NCBI GenBank assembly: GCA_031552825.1
Contig: JAVBMD010000011.1
Span: 1-64,000, forward strand
Reading direction: 5' to 3'
Length of the DNA: 64,000 nt
Source: WQXF01 sp031552825
GTDB lineage: Bacteria > Bacillota > Clostridia > Christensenellales > Aristaeellaceae
The translations under genes and the position numbers were made by a program. The notes under the pieces are model-generated. The model was not told the origin of the DNA. It did no database searches and saw nothing but the letters and a program-made list of their open reading frames with translations. Of the stretch, positions 42,839-50,763 are shown in pieces. Positions within the stretch are counted from its first letter, which is position 1. Every line of letters starts with the position of its first letter.

Positions 42839-44051
42839 TTCTCTGCTTCTCCTGCATCAGCGCCTGCACCTTGAGCGGCAGACCGAACAGATTAATGAAG
42901 CCTTCGGCATCCTTGTGGTTGTACAGTTCAGCAGAATCGCCGAAGGTAGCGATGGCCTCGGAATAGAGCGAATAGGGCGAACTTACCCCGGCGGGCAGCA
43001 CGTTGCCTTTGTATAACTTCAAGCGCACCGTGCCGGTAACGTTTTTCTGCGTGCTATCGACGAAAGCCGAGAGCGCTTCGCGCAGCGGCGTATACCAGTT
43101 GCCATCGTACACCAGCTCGGCAAAACGCACCGCCGCCTGCTCTTTAAAGTGCGCGGTGGCGCGATCCAGCGTAATCGACTCCAATTCACGGTGCGCGGCG
43201 TAAAGCAGGGTCCCGCCCGGCGTTTCATAGACGCCGCGCGATTTCATGCCTACCAGCCGGTTCTCCACCATGTCTGCGATGCCTACGCCGTTGCGCGCCG
43301 CGATCTCGTTGCACAGCGTCAGCAGCGCAACGGCGTCCAGCCGCTTGCCATTGACCGCTACCGGCACACCCTGCGCAAATTCGACGGTCACGTATTCCGG
43401 CGTATCCGGCGCGTCCTCGGGATGCACGCAGATCAGGGTCAAATCGCGCGGCGGCTCGTTTGCCGGATCCTCCAGATCGGCGCCCTCGTGGCTTAGGTGC
43501 CACAGGTTGCGATCCATCGAATAGGGGCGCTTCTTGCTTACCGGCACCGGGATGCCGCGCGCATTGGCGTAGTCGATGGCCTCCTCGCGGCTTTTGATGT
43601 CCCAAATGCGCCAAGGAGCGATGATCTCCATGTGCGGATCCATCGCCTTGATGGTCAATTCAAATCGCACCTGATCGTTGCCTTTTCCGGTGGCGCCGTG
43701 GCAGATGGCCGTGCATTTCTCCAGATGCGCGATCTCCACCAACCGTTTGGCGATCAGCGGGCGGGCGAAAGAGGTACCCAGCAGGTACTTGCCCTCGTAT
43801 ACCGCACCGGCCTTGAGCGTCGGCCAGATGAAATCCTCCACGAATTCCTTGTTTAAATCCTCGATATATAGTTTCTCCGCGCCGGAGGCCTTGGCCTTTT
43901 CGTGCAGCGGCGCGAGTTCCTCGCCCTGGCCGACATCAGCCGCCATGCAAATTACATCGCAATCATAATTTTCTTTCAGCCACGGGATGATGATGGATGT
44001 ATCTAGGCCGCCGGAATAGGCCAAGAGTACGCGCTTTTTGATGGTAGACAC
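42831..44051 (-). CDS. argG: Argininosuccinate synthase
   Basis: A 406-residue ATP-dependent ligase joining citrulline and aspartate. N-terminal VLLAYSGGLDTSIIIPWL is the PP-loop; EGKYLLGTSFARPLIA and CHGATGKGNDQVRFE match the family. It starts at GTG (44051) with AAGGAGGAAAAGAAACC upstream. Expression is likely controlled at the inverted repeat spanning its -35 box. Confidence 0.96.
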   Translation of the reverse strand: MSTIKKRVLLAYSGGLDTSIIIPWLKENYDCDVICMAADVGQGEELAPLHEKAKASGAEKLYIEDLNKEFVEDFIWPTLKAGAVYEGKYLLGTSFARPLIAKRLVEIAHLEKCTAICHGATGKGNDQVRFELTIKAMDPHMEIIAPWRIWDIKSREEAIDYANARGIPVPVSKKRPYSMDRNLWHLSHEGADLEDPANEPPRDLTLICVHPEDAPDTPEYVTVEFAQGVPVAVNGKRLDAVALLTLCNEIAARNGVGIADMVENRLVGMKSRGVYETPGGTLLYAAHRELESITLDRATAHFKEQAAVRFAELVYDGNWYTPLREALSAFVDSTQKNVTGTVRLKLYKGNVLPAGVSSPYSLYSEAIATFGDSAELYNHKDAEGFINLFGLPLKVQALMQEKQRNG

Positions 44052-44089
44052 GGTTTCTTTTCCTCCTTGAGTGAATCGGTTTTCATCAT

Positions 44090-44132
44090 ACTATACATTG
44101 TTATGCGAAAAATGGCAAGTTTTTTCGCATAA
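44090..44132 (-). promoter_or_regulatory. argGH promoter with flanking operator-like inverted repeat
   Basis: Minus-strand -35 TTGCCA (44113-44118), 17-base spacer, -10 TATAGT (44090-44095). A perfect 12-bp inverted repeat TTATGCGAAAAA/TTTTTCGCATAA (44101-44112, 44121-44132) brackets the -35 box, so a bound regulator would block RNA polymerase. ArgR/AhrC is the expected regulator, but the arms do not clearly match its usual box. Confidence 0.75.
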
Positions 44133-44153
44133 AAATTCAAACAGTTTCCTTCG

Positions 44154-44183
44154 TGGACAGAGCTTGGCGGCGCGTGTTATAAT
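44154..44183 (+). promoter_or_regulatory. Promoter of VWA/XpaC/TelA cassette
   Basis: TGGACA (44154-44159), 18-base spacer, TGT-TATAAT extended -10 (44178-44183). Divergent from argG and separated from its operator by about 20 bases. Confidence 0.65.
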
Positions 44184-44232
44184 TACGCGTGAAAGCTGCC
44201 AAAGTTTGGCGCGAAAGCTGGGGGAAACCGAA

Positions 44233-45786
44233 ATGAAGAAGATAATGATTTTTCTGCTATGTTGCGTCCTGTGCGTATACGGTTTGTTTGCTTGCCGTCC
44301 GGATGGCGGCAAGAAGGAGCCGCAGCGCTCCGCGTCGACGTTCGTTTTGTTGTGCAGCGAGGAAAACCGGGATCTGATCCCGCTGCTAGAAACCTATGCA
44401 AAGAAGCAAAAGATCGACTTAGCGGTGAAATACGCCGCTTCGCTCAGCATTCCAAAGCAGGTGCGCGCCGACAAGGAAAAGTATGACGCCATTTGGTCGG
44501 ACAACAGCATTTGGAACGTCGGCCTTTCCGCCGTGAAGAATAGCAGATCGATCTATGTCAATCCGGTAATCTTCGCCGTCACGCAGCAGAAGTATCGCGA
44601 GCTGGGTTTGGATAGCCAAGTGAAGCTGGCGGACATCGTGGGCGCGGTGGAGAGCGGCAAGCTGCGGTTTTTGATGCCATCGGTCACCGCTACCAATAGC
44701 GGAGCTTCAGCCTATCTGGGCTTCCTGAACTGCCTTGCGGGCAACCCGCCGGTGCTCACCGAGGAGGATCTGGCCAAACCGGCGCTGCGCGAAGCGCTAA
44801 AATCGCTATTCTCCGGCGTGCAGCGTAACGCGGGCAACGAGGAATATCTGCTGGATGTGTTCATGGGCGGCAAGTTTGACGCCATGGTCAATTACGAATC
44901 GGCGCTGATCGCGCTCAACCAGCGGCTGGCGCAAAGCGGCGAGCCGACGCTGATGTTTCTGTACCCTATCGATGGCGTATCGGTGTCCGATAGCACCTTT
45001 GCCTACGTCGACAACGGCGATGCCGCCAAGCAAAAACACTTTGCGGAACTGCAAGCCTTTCTGCTTTCCGCAGAAACGCAGACGGAGCTGGAGCGGCATG
45101 GCCGACGCGCAGGATACGGCGGGTTGGTCAGCGATACGCAGATATTCCGTGCTGAGTATGGTATCGACGCCAAGGCTTATCTTTCGCCCATCAAGTATCC
45201 GGCTGGCGCGGTGATCCAAAGCGCCATGGTGCTGTACCAAGAGCTGCTGCGCAAGCCCTCCTGCACGGTATTTTGCCTCGATTATTCCGGCAGCATGTAT
45301 GGCGAGGGCAACGGGCAGCTGATGGCGGCGATGCGCACGCTGCTCGATTACGATCTCGCCGCAAAGGACCTGATCCAGTTTTCCGAGGGGGATATCGCAT
45401 TCGCGCTTCCATTCAACGACTCACTCTTGAGCGGGACATCGGCGAGCGGCAGCCCGCAGGATACCCAAAAAATGTACAATTTCTTAAATAGGTTGGAGCC
45501 GGATGGCGGTACCGATATGTATGTTGCCTTAGAGCAGGCCGCGAAAACCTTGTCGGAGATCGACGGCGATCGCTATACGCGTTCCATCGTGCTGATGACC
45601 GACGGCCAATCGGTTGGAAGCTTGCGTGACCTATCGGCGCCCGAGGCATTTCCGGTTTTTTCGATCATGTTCGGCGACGCCGATCCCAAGCAGCTCGATG
45701 CCTTAAGCGCCGCCAGCAATGGCAAAACCTTCGATGGCCGCACAAACCTGGTTGAGGCGTTTCAAGAGATCCGAGCGTATAACTAA
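44233..45786 (+). CDS. Lipoprotein with solute-binding and von Willebrand A domains
   Basis: A 517-residue lipoprotein. The signal ends at lipobox LFAC with C21. Residues ~35-335 look like a type 2 extracellular solute-binding protein (STFVLLCSEENRDLIPLLET, NSGASAYLGFLN, MVNYESALIALNQ). Residues ~343-517 are a VWA domain with a complete MIDAS site: D350-Y-S352-G-S354, T427 in GGTDMY and D457 in LMTDGQS. It would sit outside the membrane and bind partners in a metal-dependent way. Chosen ATG 44233 has AGCTGGGGGAAACC upstream; the opening from 44071 runs through the promoter. First gene of a tight four-gene cassette. Ligand unknown. Confidence 0.83.
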   Translation: MKKIMIFLLCCVLCVYGLFACRPDGGKKEPQRSASTFVLLCSEENRDLIPLLETYAKKQKIDLAVKYAASLSIPKQVRADKEKYDAIWSDNSIWNVGLSAVKNSRSIYVNPVIFAVTQQKYRELGLDSQVKLADIVGAVESGKLRFLMPSVTATNSGASAYLGFLNCLAGNPPVLTEEDLAKPALREALKSLFSGVQRNAGNEEYLLDVFMGGKFDAMVNYESALIALNQRLAQSGEPTLMFLYPIDGVSVSDSTFAYVDNGDAAKQKHFAELQAFLLSAETQTELERHGRRAGYGGLVSDTQIFRAEYGIDAKAYLSPIKYPAGAVIQSAMVLYQELLRKPSCTVFCLDYSGSMYGEGNGQLMAAMRTLLDYDLAAKDLIQFSEGDIAFALPFNDSLLSGTSASGSPQDTQKMYNFLNRLEPDGGTDMYVALEQAAKTLSEIDGDRYTRSIVLMTDGQSVGSLRDLSAPEAFPVFSIMFGDADPKQLDALSAASNGKTFDGRTNLVEAFQEIRAYN

Positions 45787-45801
45787 CGGGGAGGGGAGAG
45801 C

Positions 45802-46410
45802 ATGGCTTCTGCGATTATCGTCGGCGCGCTGACCGGCCTAACGTTCCTGCTCGTTTTTTTGCTGGGCAACAACCTGCCAATCGCCGTGATCGCGGCGCTG
45901 CTCAATGCGGGTGTCGTAATCGGCATTCAGCGCGCGCGCAAAAAGGCCGCGCCGGAGTTGCCACCCGCGCCGGATCCCGCGCGACGACGTGCGCAGCTGG
46001 AGCTGGATTTGCGTGAATTTGATCGTTTTTTGCGAAGTACCCTTTCGTCTCTCGACGCCACTTCCGGCGTTGCGGAATCGCTCGAGCAGGTGCGCCGTTC
46101 CGCAAGCGTAATGCTAACTGCGCTGCGCGAGGGCGATGCCGACGCCGAGGGCTTGTACGGATTTATCCGTGTGTATCTGCCCAACATCATCAAGGTGATC
46201 CAAACCTATACCAGCACGCGGGAGGCCGCGCCCGACGCTTCCTTTAGTGAGGAGTTTGCGCGCTTCGTAGGCGAGGTGGCGCAAGTGTTTGATAAAAAGG
46301 CCAAGGGGATCTATACCGGCGATATCGTCGATAGCCGTGCTGAAATGAAGGCGCTGCGTACAATGTTTCAATCCGAAGGGTTGTCGGGCAGCGATTTTGA
46401 TCTGGAATAA
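45802..46410 (+). CDS. XpaC-like protein (5-bromo-4-chloroindolyl phosphate hydrolysis family)
   Basis: A 202-residue protein with two N-terminal membrane segments (IIVGALTGLTFLLVFLLG and LPIAVIAALLNAGVVIGI) and a helical soluble domain (LELDLREFDRFLRSTLSSLD, YGFIRVYLPNIIKVIQTYTS). The build and the nearby TelA-like gene match the XpaC family; xpaC is followed by the telA relative yaaN in Bacillus. Biochemical role unknown. RBS GGGGAGGGGA. The next gene begins 30 bases downstream. Confidence 0.72.
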   Translation: MASAIIVGALTGLTFLLVFLLGNNLPIAVIAALLNAGVVIGIQRARKKAAPELPPAPDPARRRAQLELDLREFDRFLRSTLSSLDATSGVAESLEQVRRSASVMLTALREGDADAEGLYGFIRVYLPNIIKVIQTYTSTREAAPDASFSEEFARFVGEVAQVFDKKAKGIYTGDIVDSRAEMKALRTMFQSEGLSGSDFDLE

Positions 46411-46439
46411 TGAACACGCGAGCAAATGGAGGGCGAAGC

Positions 46440-47549
46440 ATGAAGAAAGTGCTGGCAGGGGTGATAGCGTTCGCGTTGGTGATCCTCGCCGGGGTATGGA
46501 TCGCCGGACAGCTGAATCCCAAACAAAATCTGACGCTGGTGGTCGGCGCCGTGGGCGGCGGCAAGGAGAACTTCCTAGCCGATCCCGACGTGCTGGCGGT
46601 GCTGCGCGATAAATATCATTTGGAGCTCAAGGCCGACGCGTGGAGCAACGGTAAACTGATTACCGAACCGTTACAGACCGCCGAGGGCAAGCCGTATGAC
46701 TTTGTGTTCTTCAGCGACGAGCGCTTCTACGAGTACTACAAACTGCCCGCCACCGGCAGCGAAGCGCCGCGCCTAAAGGTGCAGAAGTCGGCGATTGAGC
46801 TTTCAACGCCCATCGTAGTCTATAGCTGGGATCGTGTTTGCGATGCGCTGGTACGCGATAAGGTGGTGGAGCTGATCGGTGGAACCTATTACATCACCGA
46901 TATGCCCAAGTTGCTCAGCTACATCGAAACCAACAAAAAGTGGAGCTATTTGGGTTTGACCGAAATCTTTGGCAAGGTCAACATCGCCAGCACCGACCCG
47001 GTAACTTCCTCGCCGGGCGCGACGTATTACGGCCTGCTTGCGTCGATCATGAACGAAGGCTATGTCGATCGCGACAACGTGCAAAACGTGTTGCCCAAGC
47101 TGAAGGAGTTTTACCGCCTGTCGGGCTTCATGAACAACACCCCCGCGGATCTGTTCGACCTGTATTTGCGCTTGGGCATGGGCACCTACCCGCTGATCGT
47201 CGATTATGAGAAATCGATCATTGACTTCGCCGGTCAGAACCCTCAAGGTTTTGAAAAGGTACGCGACAAGATGCGCATTCTCTACCCGAGCCCGACGATT
47301 TGGAACTCGCACTGCATCATGAGTTTCTCTGAGGCAGGCACAGCCTATGTCGACGCGCTGGCCGACCCGGCGATTCAGAAGATCGCTTGGGAGCGCTATG
47401 GCTTTCGTACCGGTGTGATCGGCGGGGAATACGATGTGAAGGCGGTGCCGGTTCAGGGTGTGCCGCAGGAGATCACCTCGGTGACGCAAGGCCTGCGTAT
47501 GGAAATCTACAACAGCATCATCGAAGCACTGAAGCAGGTATATCAATGA
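46440..47549 (+). CDS. Extracellular solute-binding protein without transporter
   Basis: A 369-residue protein with a hydrophobic N-terminus (VLAGVIAFALVILAGVWIAG) and no lipobox cysteine, so secreted or N-terminally anchored. The rest resembles the solute-binding half of the cassette's first protein: LTLVVGAVGGGKENFL, SSPGATYYGLLASIMNEG and TYPLIVDYEKSIIDFAG. No ABC permease or ATPase is near, so uptake is unlikely and sensing or scaffolding more plausible. RBS TGGAGGGCGAAGC. Its stop overlaps telA (ATGA). Confidence 0.72.
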   Translation: MKKVLAGVIAFALVILAGVWIAGQLNPKQNLTLVVGAVGGGKENFLADPDVLAVLRDKYHLELKADAWSNGKLITEPLQTAEGKPYDFVFFSDERFYEYYKLPATGSEAPRLKVQKSAIELSTPIVVYSWDRVCDALVRDKVVELIGGTYYITDMPKLLSYIETNKKWSYLGLTEIFGKVNIASTDPVTSSPGATYYGLLASIMNEGYVDRDNVQNVLPKLKEFYRLSGFMNNTPADLFDLYLRLGMGTYPLIVDYEKSIIDFAGQNPQGFEKVRDKMRILYPSPTIWNSHCIMSFSEAGTAYVDALADPAIQKIAWERYGFRTGVIGGEYDVKAVPVQGVPQEITSVTQGLRMEIYNSIIEALKQVYQ

Positions 47550-48430
47550 GTCAGGAAGTGACGAACCAAGGTTTGCAGGCACAGCTAGCGCCGCTTAGCG
47601 AGGAGGAGCGCGAAAAAGCGCTTCGCTTTGCCGAGCGCGTGGATTTGGATGATCGGCAGGCGACGCTGGGCTACGGCGCGTCGGCGCAGCGCAAACTTGC
47701 GCAGTTCTCCGCTGATATGCTGCGCGGCGTGCAGGAGAACGATGCCGCACTTGCCGGGCAGGAACTGGCGCGCATGCTCGCGGCGTTGGAAGCCTTTGAA
47801 GCTCCCTCCGCGCGGCAGGGGTTTCTAGCCGGGCTGTTTAGCGACGACGATTCGCAGCAGGATTGGGCGCAGCGTTATACGCGCCTAGAGGCGCAGATCG
47901 ACGAGCAGGCGCGCGCGCTGGAAAGGCAGCGCATCGCACTGCTCAAGCAGGTGGCGCTCTATGAGCGGATGGCCGATGCCAACGCCGCGTGTGACAGGGA
48001 GCTATCGATGTATCTGCTTGCGGGAGAGACAGTGCTAAAGCGCTATGCGCAGCCCACTGCCGATGCGCAGGAAACTGCCCGGCAATTCATGAAGAAGTTG
48101 CACGACCTGCGCGTGAGCAGACAGCTGGCGATGCAATTGGCGGCGCAGGCGAGCTTAATGCGCGAAAACAGCGCGCAGCTAAGCGATCAGATTCAGTCCT
48201 GCCTCGCGCATGCCGTGCCGCTTTGGAAAAATCAGATGTCGCTGCTGCTGGGACTTTCGGCCGGGCAGGGGTCGCGGTCTTGGGGCGATGATTCGAAAGC
48301 GGCGGTTAATGAAAACAACAGCACTTTGCGCGCCGCGCTGGCCGAGGCCGCGGAGGTCGAGCGGCGTGCGCTAACATTGCGAGGCGAGGCGGCCGCCAGT
48401 CTTGCGCAGGCGGAGGGAAGCGCACCGTGA
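47546..48430 (+). CDS. TelA-like toxic anion resistance family protein
   Basis: A 294-residue, mostly helical cytosolic protein. LSEEEREKALRFAERVDLDD, ATLGYGASAQRKLAQFSADM and the C-terminal SCLAHAVPLWKNQMSLLLGL match the TelA family (PF05816), which is linked to tellurite, nisin and cell-wall stress tolerance, though the mechanism is not known. It is somewhat shorter than usual. Start overlaps the preceding stop, and its own stop overlaps mocA (GTGA), so the whole set is translationally coupled. Confidence 0.8.
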   Translation: MSQEVTNQGLQAQLAPLSEEEREKALRFAERVDLDDRQATLGYGASAQRKLAQFSADMLRGVQENDAALAGQELARMLAALEAFEAPSARQGFLAGLFSDDDSQQDWAQRYTRLEAQIDEQARALERQRIALLKQVALYERMADANAACDRELSMYLLAGETVLKRYAQPTADAQETARQFMKKLHDLRVSRQLAMQLAAQASLMRENSAQLSDQIQSCLAHAVPLWKNQMSLLLGLSAGQGSRSWGDDSKAAVNENNSTLRAALAEAAEVERRALTLRGEAAASLAQAEGSAP

Positions 48431-49005
48431 ACATCGGCTGTGTGATTCTTGCCTCCGGCGCGTCGCGGCGCTTCGGCAGCAACAAGCTGCTCGCTCCCTT
48501 TTTGGGCAAGCCGCTGGTTTGTCGTGTGCTGGAGCAAGTGCCGTGTGAGCTGGCGCAATGCCTTGTGGTAACGCGCGATGAGTCGGTGGCCGAGCTGGCG
48601 CGCGAGGCTGGCCTGGAGGTTTTGCTGCACGATCTGCCCGACAAGGCCGATACCATTTGGCTAGGCGTGCAGCGCATGACCGATATGGCGGGCTGCTTGT
48701 TTATGGTGGCGGATCAGCCGCTATGCACTGCCGAGACGATGCGCCGACTTATCACGGAATTTCAGCGCTTCCCGGGCGCCATCGTGCGCGCGGCGTTTGG
48801 GGAACAGGCGGGGAATCCGGTTTTATTTCCGGCGGATTTGTTTGGCGAATTGGCAGCGCTGCAGCAGGGGCAATCCGGCGGGGCGGTGATCCGCCGTCAC
48901 GCCGGTCGCGTGCGGCTCGTGCAGGCCGGGTCAAGCGCGGAATTGGTCGATGTAGATACGCCAGAATCGTTGGAAATGCTTCAGCGCATCGCATTGAAAT
49001 TGTAG
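48427..49005 (+). CDS. mocA: Molybdenum cofactor nucleotidyltransferase-like protein
   Basis: A 192-residue MobA/MocA-type nucleotidyltransferase with VILASGASRRFGSNKLLAPF (nucleotide and metal loop) and CLFMVADQPLCTAETMRRLI. MocA adds CMP to molybdopterin for xanthine-dehydrogenase-class enzymes; such an enzyme lies at 55174. The start is GTG overlapping the telA stop, so it appears to be in the cassette transcript although its function belongs to the purine island. No terminator follows it before 49277. Confidence 0.85.
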   Translation: MNIGCVILASGASRRFGSNKLLAPFLGKPLVCRVLEQVPCELAQCLVVTRDESVAELAREAGLEVLLHDLPDKADTIWLGVQRMTDMAGCLFMVADQPLCTAETMRRLITEFQRFPGAIVRAAFGEQAGNPVLFPADLFGELAALQQGQSGGAVIRRHAGRVRLVQAGSSAELVDVDTPESLEMLQRIALKL

Positions 49006-49073
49006 AAAACTATTAAAATAATTCAAATATTATATTCGATATTGCTATATTTTATCTTGCAAGTGCAAAAGGA

Positions 49074-49102
49074 TTGTGAAAAGAGCTACGATGTGGTATC
49101 GT
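49074..49102 (+). promoter_or_regulatory. Candidate promoter of ssnA leader
   Basis: TTGTGA (49074-49079), 17-base spacer, TATCGT (49097-49102), in an AT-rich block (49006-49110) unlike the surrounding DNA. Moderate match to sigma-A. Confidence 0.5.
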
Positions 49103-49140
49103 ATTTTTAAAGAATGATTCTTTTCGCGGAGGGGGAAAGA

Positions 49141-49203
49141 ATGCAGCCTGCGTATGCCGTAGGCAGGTTGGTTGTGTCCGATAATTGCATACTGGGACTA
49201 TAG
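49141..49203 (+). CDS. Candidate 20-residue leader peptide before ssnA
   Basis: ATG CAG CCT... reads MQPAYAVGRLVVSDNCILGL and stops at TAG (49201). GGAGGGGG ends 5 bases before the ATG, with GGAGG at the ideal 8-base distance, one of the strongest ribosome sites in the window. It lies in the long leader between mocA and ssnA and ends upstream of an intrinsic terminator. No run of one regulatory codon is seen. It may be an attenuation leader or sensor peptide; it could also be chance. Confidence 0.45.
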   Translation: MQPAYAVGRLVVSDNCILGL

Positions 49204-49276
49204 CTGCAAGGAAGTGCTTCGCGCACGGGCTATTCCACGAGTGGGATTGCCTGATTTGCTATTGTCTCATTCGTGG
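49143..49276 (+). promoter_or_regulatory. Structured RNA leader of ssnA
   Basis: By hand folding: a three-way junction closed by GCAGC/GCTGC (49143-49147, 49203-49207) with hairpins at 49148-49166 and 49176-49198; a GTGC/GCAC hairpin (49214-49226); and a 12-bp stem with two G-T pairs (49235-49246, 49265-49276) that abuts the terminator. ATAGC (49200-49204) can instead pair with GCTAT (49229-49233), and 49193-49198 can pair with 49281-49286, disrupting the terminator. I recognise no known riboswitch consensus. Confidence 0.5.
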
Positions 49277-49316
49277 ATCTGTCCTAGAGGAAGGCCTCAG
49301 GGACAGATTTTGCTTT
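49277..49316 (+). terminator. Intrinsic terminator upstream of ssnA
   Basis: ATCTGTCC/GGACAGAT (49277-49284, 49301-49308) with inner GAGG/CCTC, followed by TTTTGCTTTT. It lies 49 bases before the ssnA start and 270 after mocA, the position of a regulated attenuator. Confidence 0.82.
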
Positions 49317-49364
49317 TGGACTTTTTGAGCAGACGATTTGAAATTCGGAAGGGAAGGGAAGCAA

Positions 49365-50702
49365 ATGTTGCTGCTTGGAAACGGAAGGCTGGTTACCCGT
49401 GATAACGAAAATCCCCTGATCGTGAACGGATGCGTCGCTATGGACGGCGGAAAGATCTTGGAGGTCGGCCAGACCGCCGCGCTCAGGGCCAAGTACAAGG
49501 ATGCGGAGTTTATCGACGCAAAAGGCGGCGTTATTATGCCCGGCATGATTAACGCGCACAATCACATTTACTCGGCCTTTGCGCGCGGCTTGGCCATCAA
49601 GAATGCCCGTACCACCAACTTCCTCGAAATCCTCGACGGCCTGTGGTGGACCATCGACCGCCACCTGCTGCTGGCCGACAGCGAGGCCAGCGCCGACGCT
49701 TTCTTTATCGAGTGCATCGAGAACGGCACCACCGCCATCTTCGATCACCACGCCAGCTATGGCGAAATCCCCGGCAGTCTATTTGCCATCGCCGAAAGCG
49801 CCAAGCGCTTTGGCGTGCGCGCCAACCTCTGCTATGAAATCAGCGACCGCGACGGCGCCGACAAGATGCGCGCAGCCGTCAAAGAAAACGTGGACTTTAT
49901 CGAGCATGCGCGCAAGGACGATACCGGCATGATCGCCGGTATGATGGGCATGCACGCGCCCTTCACGCTTTCGGATGAGAGCATGCACTATTGCATCGAG
50001 CGCAATCCGAAGGACGCGGGCTACCATATCCACGTCGCCGAGGGCATCGACGATGTGTATGACAGCCTCAAAAAATACGGCAAGCGCCCGGTGTTCCGCC
50101 TGCACGATCTGGGCATCCTCGGCGAGCACACGATCTGCGGTCACTGCACCCATGTGGGCGAGGCCGAGATCGACGTATTGGCGCAGACCGGCAGCATGGT
50201 GGCGCACAACCCGGAGAGCAACATGGGCAACGCCATCGGTTGCCCGCCGGTGCTGCGCATGTTCCACAAAGGCATCCTGATCGGTCTGGGCACCGACGGC
50301 TATACCAACGACATGTTCGAAAGCTACAAGGTAGCCAACATCCTGCACAAGCATCACCTGTGCGACCCGACCGTGGCTTGGGGAGAGATCCCAGCCATGC
50401 TGTTTGAATACAATCGCGCGATGGCGCGGCGCTTCTTCGGCAAGGAGACCGGCGTCTTGAAGCCCGGTGCTTGTGCCGACGTAATCGTGGCTGACTATAC
50501 GCCACCTATGCCCATGACCGCCGAGAATATCAACTCCCATGTATTGTTCGGCATGAACGGGCACAACGTCGTTACGACCGTAATCGACGGCAGGGTGCGC
50601 ATGAAGGATCGGGAGCTGATCGGCATCGACAAGGAAGCAGTGCTGGCGCACTGTCGCGAGCGCGCTGCTGATTTGGCAAAACGCATCAATGCCGGTCGAT
50701 GA
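49365..50702 (+). CDS. ssnA: Putative aminohydrolase SsnA
   Basis: A 445-residue cytosolic amidohydrolase-superfamily enzyme. Metal ligands appear in MINAHNHIYSAFARG, further conserved residues in CGHCTHVGEAEID and the aspartate in IGLGTDGYTNDM. SsnA is found with YgfK, YgeW, YgeY and xanthine-dehydrogenase-like proteins; studies of gut anaerobes place this gene set in anaerobic urate/purine degradation. The deaminated or hydrolysed substrate is not certain. The ATG at 49365 follows GAAGGGAAGGGAAGC; an ATG at 49338 would be farther from it. First structural gene after the leader and terminator. Confidence 0.9.
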   Translation: MLLLGNGRLVTRDNENPLIVNGCVAMDGGKILEVGQTAALRAKYKDAEFIDAKGGVIMPGMINAHNHIYSAFARGLAIKNARTTNFLEILDGLWWTIDRHLLLADSEASADAFFIECIENGTTAIFDHHASYGEIPGSLFAIAESAKRFGVRANLCYEISDRDGADKMRAAVKENVDFIEHARKDDTGMIAGMMGMHAPFTLSDESMHYCIERNPKDAGYHIHVAEGIDDVYDSLKKYGKRPVFRLHDLGILGEHTICGHCTHVGEAEIDVLAQTGSMVAHNPESNMGNAIGCPPVLRMFHKGILIGLGTDGYTNDMFESYKVANILHKHHLCDPTVAWGEIPAMLFEYNRAMARRFFGKETGVLKPGACADVIVADYTPPMPMTAENINSHVLFGMNGHNVVTTVIDGRVRMKDRELIGIDKEAVLAHCRERAADLAKRINAGR

Positions 50703-50763
50703 GTTCAACCTATAGCGGATTGATACACCGTAACGCTTGATTTAAGAGTGGAGGAAACGATTC

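Noticed and set aside
49110..49310. Known purine or molybdenum-cofactor riboswitch
   Set aside because: I looked for their conserved junction sequences and did not find them, so the leader is reported only as an unassigned structured element.
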